Below, in pieces: positions 1 through 5,030 of a stretch of DNA of 5,030 nucleotides. How positions within the stretch are numbered: the first letter of the stretch is position 1; each line of letters begins with the position of its first letter. The notes below the pieces were generated by a model. That model was not told where the DNA came from and searched no databases. It worked only from the letters and a program-made list of their open reading frames with translations. This DNA is from an uncultured Eubacterium sp. GTDB lineage: Bacteria > Bacillota > Clostridia > Lachnospirales > Lachnospiraceae. The DNA lies in the NCBI GenBank assembly GCA_905236295.1, contig CAJOQF010000369.1, positions 1 to 5,030 of the forward strand, written 5' to 3'. The position numbers and the translations under genes are program-made.

Positions 1-2073
1 CATGCTCTCTTGAGATTGATCCTTAAGCTTTTCAAAAAGATTATTCACAGCTAAAGAAGCACCATTCTCTAGTACATAATCGACCATGTCGTAATTAAAG
101 ACTTCTATCTGTTTAAACTCGTAATCCTGTAACATAGCATATACTCTTTCAGGGTTACTGATTGTATAGGTATAGTCTCCAACGCTTCTATGATTTCTAA
201 TGCCCAGAATGAAGTTCATATCTTCTTTGGTAATACTATTTGGATGGAAGTAATTTATGTAGTTTTCAAAGTTCTCCTCGATATAACCATTTCTCAACAT
301 AAATACGAGAAGGTCATTTTCTTTAACATTATCGTCAAGAAAATCTGTACCAAATTCCGCAATGATTTGCTTCATAGAATATGACTTTAACTCATTTATT
401 TTCTTTTCATATTCTTCTACAGCCCGGCGGGAATCATTCTTGCATTTTGCAATCCCTTTCTTTATACGTTCTATCCTTGTAAAATAATCCCCATTTTGTT
501 TAACAACCTCTTCAGGATTACTTATACTTGTGCTACTGCTGTTATTGGGGGTCATCCAATAAACATTCAAATTCTTTTTTAGTAATTCAACATCAAAATC
601 ATCCTGCAATACATTCTTTAGTGTGTACTGCTTATTAGCTACATAAACCATATAAACTGCTGATTCAAATTCAGTTAATGAATTGATTAGCGCAAGTTTT
701 AACTCTTTTATGCTTTTAAGAGCCTCATGCTCAATCTCAGCAAGTATCTCTTTCTCGTTTTGTTTTTTCTTATTAATCAGCTCATTCTGCTTAGATATCT
801 GATCTCTTTTATTCTTGAATGCCCTTCTTATTAGACTCGATGCGCTTTCATTCTCTAATTCTGCAAAATCATTTGGATACAGATTTTTATAAATAACCAG
901 AGAAAGCATATTCTCATCTATAAGATTTAACTGTTGTTTTCCCTTTAAAGTATTCTTAAAAACGTTAAACTCATTACAAATACTCATCAAGTCTCGCATA
1001 TCGCTAATATATGGAGATACTAATGAAATATATTTCTCAGATATATCATATGACGCTACGCCCATTTTTTCACGAAGTATTTCCCCGGAATTAACTGAGC
1101 TTATATACGGAACAATAGGTATTATAAAGTCAAAGAACTTTGTACGTTCTCCTGGCTTTTTAAACATATCATCCTTTATAGCATAAACAAATTTTACCGA
1201 TCCATTTATTTTTTCATTATTATTAATTACACTGTTTAACTCCCTTAAAGCCACAAAAATACTTGAGTTTTCAAATCTATCCAGATCCTCGATAATTACA
1301 ATTTTCTTTTTTGTGGATTCAAAGAAATATACAATCTCATCCATATTTTTATTAAATATGGATTCTTCACTTGATGCAGCGCTTCCAAGTGTTGCCTTAT
1401 CTAATATTTTTATCTCTTTAATGCTTCCACTGCGTCTAAACCAGCCAACAACACATGCCAAAACATAAAAAGTAGCTGTCGCTAAAACGCCATATATGAA
1501 CTGTGTCTTATGCCCACCAAATGCATTGACCCAATCTATAAAACCTTGCGCATTCTTCGGAAATGAAAAATACAAAATCGCTGGGATAATAATTGCCAAT
1601 GCAACCGCCACCCATATACTCTTCCAATTTTTTCCTACCTGTAATTTTCTATATCGACTTTGCGGAATCCTTTTTCCGTCAACAGAATAAAATAGTTGTT
1701 TTAATATAGCAGCCTCAAGTTTTTCTTCATTAATTTTCTTATTGGCATCCTGAATATCAGGCTCGTCATGACCCTCTTCTTTTAAATCGAAAGCAGCTAA
1801 TGAAATATAGACTACTTCATTAGCTTCATATCTTTTAAGATATGTTTTGATTGCACTACTTTTACCGGAACCATAAGGTCCTGAAACTGCAATATTATGA
1901 ATATTAGTTTGGGATAAAGCCCACCCTAAAGCTGCCAAATATTCCTCGCCATGGCCGATATCATCTATAGGTGTTAAAGCTTCATATATCCTTCCTGATT
2001 CTCTTATGTTTACAGAGTTTACCAGGGATTTCTTATTCTTTTTTCTTTTTATCATTTCAAATACGTTTTTCAT
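1..2073 (-). CDS. YobI-like P-loop NTPase with membrane hairpin (3' end beyond window)
   Basis: This frame has no stop from the ATG at 2073-2071 to the window edge, giving 691 residues without the C-terminus. After a basic start comes the family-like stretch ALTPIDDIGHGEEYLAALGW (about residues 32-51). Walker A GPYGSGKS follows at 65-72, then Walker B IVIIEDLDRF at 258-267 and a sensor-like strand FVYAIKDDMF at 295-304. Between the Walker motifs lie two hydrophobic segments, about 153-171 and 192-210, likely a transmembrane hairpin. Two charged coiled-coil-like stretches lie near 412-465 and 530-570. This layout matches YobI-like NTPases and resembles KAP-family NTPases, where membrane segments interrupt the ATPase domain; the KAP family includes the phage-exclusion protein PifA. 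ATP hydrolysis at the membrane is expected and the substrate is unknown. The start is fixed by GGGAGG at 2083-2078. The gene begins 31 bases after the orphan pglX piece and is probably co-transcribed. A role in phage defence is inferred from context. Confidence 0.85.
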   Translation of the reverse strand, partial: MKNVFEMIKRKKNKKSLVNSVNIRESGRIYEALTPIDDIGHGEEYLAALGWALSQTNIHNIAVSGPYGSGKSSAIKTYLKRYEANEVVYISLAAFDLKEEGHDEPDIQDANKKINEEKLEAAILKQLFYSVDGKRIPQSRYRKLQVGKNWKSIWVAVALAIIIPAILYFSFPKNAQGFIDWVNAFGGHKTQFIYGVLATATFYVLACVVGWFRRSGSIKEIKILDKATLGSAASSEESIFNKNMDEIVYFFESTKKKIVIIEDLDRFENSSIFVALRELNSVINNNEKINGSVKFVYAIKDDMFKKPGERTKFFDFIIPIVPYISSVNSGEILREKMGVASYDISEKYISLVSPYISDMRDLMSICNEFNVFKNTLKGKQQLNLIDENMLSLVIYKNLYPNDFAELENESASSLIRRAFKNKRDQISKQNELINKKKQNEKEILAEIEHEALKSIKELKLALINSLTEFESAVYMVYVANKQYTLKNVLQDDFDVELLKKNLNVYWMTPNNSSSTSISNPEEVVKQNGDYFTRIERIKKGIAKCKNDSRRAVEEYEKKINELKSYSMKQIIAEFGTDFLDDNVKENDLLVFMLRNGYIEENFENYINYFHPNSITKEDMNFILGIRNHRSVGDYTYTISNPERVYAMLQDYEFKQIEVFNYDMVDYVLENGASLAVNNLFEKLKDQSQESM

Positions 2074-2077
2074 ACAA

Positions 2078-2083
2078 CCTCCC
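2078..2083 (-). promoter_or_regulatory. Strong Shine-Dalgarno of the YobI-like NTPase gene
   Basis: On the minus strand GGGAGG sits four bases before the ATG at 2073-2071 (GGGAGGTTGTATG). The next in-frame ATG, residue 7, would leave this site too far upstream, so the first ATG is the start. The site suggests efficient translation independent of the preceding open frame. Confidence 0.8.
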
Positions 2084-2104
2084 AAGATAAATCTGTAAAT
2101 CGTA

Positions 2105-3100
2105 TTAAATCAATGGATGCTTCATAAACCCCCATGATGTCTCAAATGAATCCCAATCTTGCCTTGAATAATTCACACATTCCCCAGCAAGTCTTCCTAT
2201 CTGCTTATTATTCTTTATTTCTTCTCTCTTATAGGGAACTTTCCGTATTTCGTGTATTTGGTATGCCATTGTCGAGCTCAGCACCTTAAGAATATACTGC
2301 GCTACTGGACTATTTAACAGCGCCATTATTTCCATTAAATCTTTTTCATCTTTAAGGAAAATTGAAGATCCTGTCATGTCAAATGTCGCATCCTCAGGTA
2401 GCAATCTAAACCCCGTCTCTGCTGATGACAAAAGTGTCCATGTTATCCCCGGTTCATACCATAAATATTCAGGTATAATCCTTGCTGAATTATCTTTCCT
2501 GTAATGAAGTCTAGCTTTATCTGTCCAATCAACTACAAAATTTAGATTTCCATACCATTTTCGATATGCACCGCCCTTGGCGTAGAATATATATTTTTTT
2601 CCTTTTCCTACCTTTTCATTGCTAACTTCCCATGAAAGTCTCAAAAATCTGTCATTATTTGCAGTTTTGTTTTGGCCATCTGAAATTGAATAATCATAAA
2701 TTGATTCACTTTTAAATGCCTCTAGAATACTACTTGAAACCCCAAATGCTATCGGAGTCCCTGGAATACTTTTAAAAGAATCAGTATCACAATAATATTT
2801 GTAATTACAATCTTTCTGCCTAATTGCTTCTATATACTTTTCTGATTGAATGTCTGCGCCGTAAAAATCACTTAACTTAATATATGTTCCCTTTTCTCCA
2901 ATAGAATAATTTCCTAGAACAAAAGAACAAATTAGAACATTTGCTGATTCAAAAAAAGCATGATATTCAGGTTGAACTAGAGATTCAATAGTACTATTAA
3001 CCAATAATTTTGTTCTAAATTTTTCAAATGTTGCAATATACATCCATGTGCTTATGTTAATTATGCCATCAGTATTTCTGCGCTTTTTGATATAAACCAA
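2105..3100 (-). CDS. Orphan internal fragment of PglX (BrxX) methyltransferase: recognition-domain region only
   Basis: The open frame gives 331 residues that match only the middle of BREX-1 PglX, the adenine-specific DNA methyltransferase. Recognisable PglX-type blocks are STWMYIATFEKFR (17-29), SIPGTPIAF (111-119), KTANNDRFLR (145-154), AKGGAYRKWYGN (174-185), DMTGSSIF (241-248), LLNSPVAQYIL (261-271) and DWDSFETSW (315-323), ending at HPLI (328-331). The N-terminal SAM-binding and NPPY/F catalytic part is absent. So is the several-hundred-residue tail that normally follows the DWDSFETSW block, so it cannot methylate DNA alone. The assumed start is TTG at 3100-3098. There is no upstream ATG in frame, an in-frame stop lies at 3115-3113, and only a weak AAGG precedes the start, so translation is doubtful. 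Similarity probably begins within about ten codons of the start. The frame is otherwise uninterrupted, which favours a maintained specificity cassette over an old pseudogene, but a recent truncated duplicate is also possible. Confidence 0.8.
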   Translation of the reverse strand: MVYIKKRRNTDGIINISTWMYIATFEKFRTKLLVNSTIESLVQPEYHAFFESANVLICSFVLGNYSIGEKGTYIKLSDFYGADIQSEKYIEAIRQKDCNYKYYCDTDSFKSIPGTPIAFGVSSSILEAFKSESIYDYSISDGQNKTANNDRFLRLSWEVSNEKVGKGKKYIFYAKGGAYRKWYGNLNFVVDWTDKARLHYRKDNSARIIPEYLWYEPGITWTLLSSAETGFRLLPEDATFDMTGSSIFLKDEKDLMEIMALLNSPVAQYILKVLSSTMAYQIHEIRKVPYKREEIKNNKQIGRLAGECVNYSRQDWDSFETSWGFMKHPLI

Positions 3101-3126
3101 ATCGATGCAGCCTTATTATCAATCAT

Positions 3127-3171
3127 CGCGTCGTTTATCTGAATCGACGCGTCGTTTTAATCAAACGACGC
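3127..3171. repeat. GC-rich direct and inverted repeat cluster with two overlapping hairpins
   Basis: CGCGTCGTTT occurs at 3127-3136 and again at 3148-3157, offset by 21 bases. Its inverted form AAACGACGC is at 3163-3171. One hairpin pairs 3149-3157 with 3163-3171 (9-bp stem, 5-base loop). A second pairs 3127-3133 with 3145-3151 (7-bp stem, 11-base loop). They share 3149-3151 and so exclude one another, and CGACGCGTCG at 3145-3154 is itself a perfect palindrome. The cluster lies between the AlbA_2 gene stop and the orphan pglX piece. No T-run follows on the minus strand, so it is not a canonical terminator. It could be a recombinase or regulator binding site, or a processing or attenuation structure. 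I found no second copy of this core in the window. Confidence 0.75.
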
Positions 3172-3180
3172 ATTGACATG

Positions 3181-4743
3181 TTATTTTTCTTTTAAGGATA
3201 TAATCCATTCTCCATTTTTTTGAGCACCTTTTCGAGATAAAATGCCTTTCTCCTTCAAACGATCCATATAATGTCGTATCTGCCATACTGTATAATCAGA
3301 CTCCGTTGACAATTCTTTTATTGTAATGAAAGAATTCTTCTCAATCCTGTCTATAATATACTTCTCAACATCTGTTAATCCATTTGGTATAGCTATGTCT
3401 ATTATTTTTTCTGTATTTTCCGTGTGGTTTTCTGTGTTGATTTCTGTGTGGTTTCTGTGTGGTTCTGTGTGGTCATTCAAAAATCGTGGATGAATAGGAA
3501 TAGTAACACATACCGATTGTCTATCAGCATCAGTTTCAAAAGATGCTGATGGCGAACCATTTTTAGCCAACTCCTCTTGTATTGTAGGAATCCCAGTGCA
3601 ATGCCCCTCGCAAAGTTCCAGTTCATGAAGGAATTCCCCTAGACGTCTATTTCTGTAATATCGTGATCTAAATCTTTTTCCCTCTTTTATTGATTCATCT
3701 GAAACAGACCTATCTATACCCGGACAATTTATAATTCTTATACATTGTGGTTCTATTTCAATAGTAACTGGTTCATGCTTCATATAATCTCTGTGGTAAA
3801 AAGCATTAACTACAGCTTCCTCTAAGGCATTATATGGGTAACTTACACTTGTAACCGTCTCCATCTGATTAGGAATTTTATCTACAATGCTTTCAATTGC
3901 TAAATCCTGAATTCTTTCCAGTGTACGCCTTATAATTTGTGGAACTGTACCTTTTATTGGTGGAATTTCAATAAAACTATTTGGATTCTTTATACTACCC
4001 TCAGGAAACTTTACAATATCCACTTCCATGTATGGAAAAAATCTATCTGGTGTATCGCAAAACATCATTAGTGCAACATTTCTTATTCTATGCATTTCCT
4101 TGGGGCCGGATAATAACTGCATTTCATCTAATATTTCCTCAACACCTCTGCTTCTAACCTGACTTGCAAGCTTGCTTCCTGTTGCTTTCAAATGCTCTGT
4201 CAGAAGAATCTCTGATATATCCTCAAACCGCGCATTAGGGTTTCCTGTCATATCAAACGGCACACTCGCCGCCATTGCATACAAATCTCGTTCCTGTTCT
4301 GGTGTTGCAACCACCGAATTAGAATTATATCTTATCCTAACTTTATGCTCTTTGTCCTTCTTAGAGGTGACACTGTCACCTACTTTGTATGGTCTCTCGC
4401 TTCCTGTAGGAACCCATATAGCTAATATCTTCTTACCATCAACCTCTTCAACAGAAGTTTGAGCTGAGTATGCTGGAATAATCTTTTTATCATATCCCAC
4501 CATTTCTTTATGGATTGAATCAATAAGATCATCAGATATACCTAATACTGGGCGTTGTGCAATACCATTCTTTTCCCTTACCCCCACTATAATATAACCA
4601 CCGCCTTGGCTATCAAAATCATTTGCAAAAGCACATATCGTACGATAGATATCATCTGGATTCCAACCTTCTTTAAATTCAATGCGATTGCTTTCTATTC
4701 TCTCTTTATTCAATAGAGTTTCTATATTCAGCTCTAACTGCAT
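3181..4743 (-). CDS. Schlafen/AlbA_2-domain, GHKL-like ATP-binding protein with C-terminal winged helix
   Basis: This is a complete 520-residue protein if started at the ATG at 4743-4741. The N-terminal AlbA_2 (Schlafen-type) domain covers about residues 15-150. It has EFKEGW at 22-27, GGGYIIVGV at 47-55, RPYKVG at 117-122 and RIRYNSNSV at 136-144. A GHKL-type ATP-binding module follows, with ALEEAVVNAFYHRDY at 306-320 as N box, IINCPG at 337-342 as G1-like box and a Gly-containing segment near 380-388. A polar linker rich in His, Thr, Glu and Asn (about 423-446) leads to a winged-helix-like domain (about 454-520). This architecture is common among bacterial 'ATP-binding' or 'putative transcriptional regulator' proteins with AlbA_2. 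Nucleic-acid binding is expected, either as a regulator or as a Schlafen-like RNA-targeting effector, and the sequence cannot decide which. It starts 50 bases after the pglX-like stop, with no terminator between, so it is probably in the same operon. Confidence 0.88.
   Translation of the reverse strand: MQLELNIETLLNKERIESNRIEFKEGWNPDDIYRTICAFANDFDSQGGGYIIVGVREKNGIAQRPVLGISDDLIDSIHKEMVGYDKKIIPAYSAQTSVEEVDGKKILAIWVPTGSERPYKVGDSVTSKKDKEHKVRIRYNSNSVVATPEQERDLYAMAASVPFDMTGNPNARFEDISEILLTEHLKATGSKLASQVRSRGVEEILDEMQLLSGPKEMHRIRNVALMMFCDTPDRFFPYMEVDIVKFPEGSIKNPNSFIEIPPIKGTVPQIIRRTLERIQDLAIESIVDKIPNQMETVTSVSYPYNALEEAVVNAFYHRDYMKHEPVTIEIEPQCIRIINCPGIDRSVSDESIKEGKRFRSRYYRNRRLGEFLHELELCEGHCTGIPTIQEELAKNGSPSASFETDADRQSVCVTIPIHPRFLNDHTEPHRNHTEINTENHTENTEKIIDIAIPNGLTDVEKYIIDRIEKNSFITIKELSTESDYTVWQIRHYMDRLKEKGILSRKGAQKNGEWIISLKEK
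3417..3472. repeat. 11-base tandem repeat inside the AlbA_2 gene linker
   Basis: The unit TTTCTGTGTGG on the plus strand occurs exactly at 3441-3451 and 3452-3462, one base short at 3463-3472, and with single changes at 3417-3427 and 3429-3439. On the coding strand it encodes the HTE/NTE-rich linker between the ATP-binding module and the winged helix. Since 11 is not a multiple of 3, gain or loss of one unit would shift the frame and remove the C-terminal winged helix. Confidence 0.85.
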
Positions 4744-4749
4744 GTTAAA

Positions 4750-4755
4750 TCTCCC
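4750..4755 (-). promoter_or_regulatory. Shine-Dalgarno deciding the start of the AlbA_2 gene
   Basis: GGGAGA on the minus strand lies six bases before the ATG at 4743-4741. An in-frame ATG six codons upstream (4761-4759) is preceded only by AT-rich sequence without a ribosome binding site, so the downstream ATG is preferred. Confidence 0.7.
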
Positions 4756-4793
4756 ATTCATTTGGTAATTAATTTATAAACATCTATTATGCT

Positions 4794-5030
4794 TTAATTT
4801 TTCTTGAAGTCCTTAAACTTCTTGTCATCCATCATGATAGCTTTGCTGTCGGCAAGAACTTCATAAAGCTTGCCATCAGTTCCAAGCTGTACCTTCTTAT
4901 AGTTATACTTAACGCCATCATCAAGATCTAGCTCAGTTCTTGCAAGTGCCAAGTGACCAATCTTTTCATCATAATCATGGCATTCCTTGAGCTGCTTCTG
5001 AAGCTTTTCTTTACGCCTTGTTGCAGCTCC
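4794..5030 (-). CDS. pglX: C-terminal end of PglX-like (BrxX) DNA methyltransferase (5' part beyond window)
   Basis: Seventy-eight codons run in from the right edge to a TAA at 4796-4794. They start with a charged helix rich in Arg, Lys, Glu and Gln (residues 1-20), then YDEKIGHLALAR (20-31), then LDLDDGVKYNY (34-44), then KLYEVLADSKAIM near 54-66 and a Lys-rich end. A basic coiled-coil-like stretch followed by a DLDDGVKxNY motif is how I remember BREX PglX proteins ending, and a PglX middle fragment lies nearby on the same strand. Full-length PglX is about 1,200 residues and methylates a non-palindromic adenine site to mark host DNA. Only the tail is visible, so the catalytic motifs cannot be checked here, and another DLDDGV-tailed type I-like methylase remains possible. 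G+C in this part (47 of 120 over 4801-4920) is higher than in the stretches I counted further left. Confidence 0.7.
   Translation of the reverse strand, partial: GAATRRKEKLQKQLKECHDYDEKIGHLALARTELDLDDGVKYNYKKVQLGTDGKLYEVLADSKAIMMDDKKFKDFKKN

Noticed and set aside
190..384. Plus-strand open frame of 64 codons
   Set aside because: It is antisense to the continuous YobI-like NTPase frame, has no ribosome binding site and shows no recognisable domain.
1496..1690. Plus-strand open frame of 64 codons, partly hydrophobic
   Set aside because: It is antisense to the transmembrane hairpin region of the NTPase gene, and its hydrophobicity and Cys content are by-products of that coding sequence.
3062..3126. 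Short minus-strand frame of 21 codons starting ATG ATT GAT AAT, overlapping the start of the pglX piece
   Set aside because: It is in a different frame from the pglX piece, has no clear ribosome binding site, and its product resembles nothing I recognise, so it is probably chance.
3149..3171. Hairpin after the AlbA_2 stop codon as a rho-independent terminator
   Set aside because: The 9-bp stem starts about ten bases after the stop codon, but no T-run follows on the minus strand, and the plus-strand T-rich stretch is too far away and within coding sequence.
3417..3472. CRISPR-like repeats
   Set aside because: The 11-base units are directly tandem without spacers and lie within a coding frame.
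4172..4462. Plus-strand open frame of 96 codons
   Set aside because: It lies wholly antisense to the well-supported AlbA_2 gene, with no ribosome binding site or recognisable motif.
4744..4793. Possible promoter between the pglX-like stop and the AlbA_2 gene
   Set aside because: The gap is AT-rich and contains TATAAA-like words, but I see no well-spaced -35 and -10 pair, and read-through from pglX is the simpler explanation.

Overview
This AT-rich window reads as part of a phage-defence (BREX type 1-like) island. The host is probably a low-GC Firmicute of the Clostridia; that placement is an inference from base composition, strong GGGAGG-type ribosome binding sites and general protein flavour, not from a marker gene. 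Every gene I can support is on the minus strand, so the biological order runs from the right edge to the left edge. Coding density is high, and the only non-coding gaps are about 50, 80 and 31 bases.

In transcription order: (1) 5030-4794 is the last 78 codons of a large gene whose tail resembles the C-terminus of BREX PglX (BrxX), the adenine-specific DNA methyltransferase. (2) 4743-3181 is a complete gene for a Schlafen/AlbA_2-type protein with a GHKL-like ATP-binding module and a C-terminal winged helix. Its linker is encoded by an 11-base tandem repeat. (3) 3171-3127 is a compact GC-rich repeat that can form two mutually exclusive hairpins. (4) 3100-2105 is an orphan 331-codon open frame matching only the middle, target-recognition part of PglX; it lacks the methyltransferase domain and the usual long C-terminal tail. 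(5) 2073-1 is the first 691 codons of a YobI-like P-loop NTPase carrying a transmembrane hairpin between its Walker A and Walker B motifs. It runs off the left edge.

The picture is a BREX pglX gene followed by accessory genes. The internal pglX piece could be a silent recognition-domain cassette for recombinational switching of methylation specificity, or a decayed duplicate. The AlbA_2 protein could be a regulator or effector, and the YobI-like protein a membrane-anchored NTPase effector. The cooperation is inferred from gene order and spacing only. The other core BREX genes (brxA, brxB, brxC, pglZ, brxL) are not in this window.
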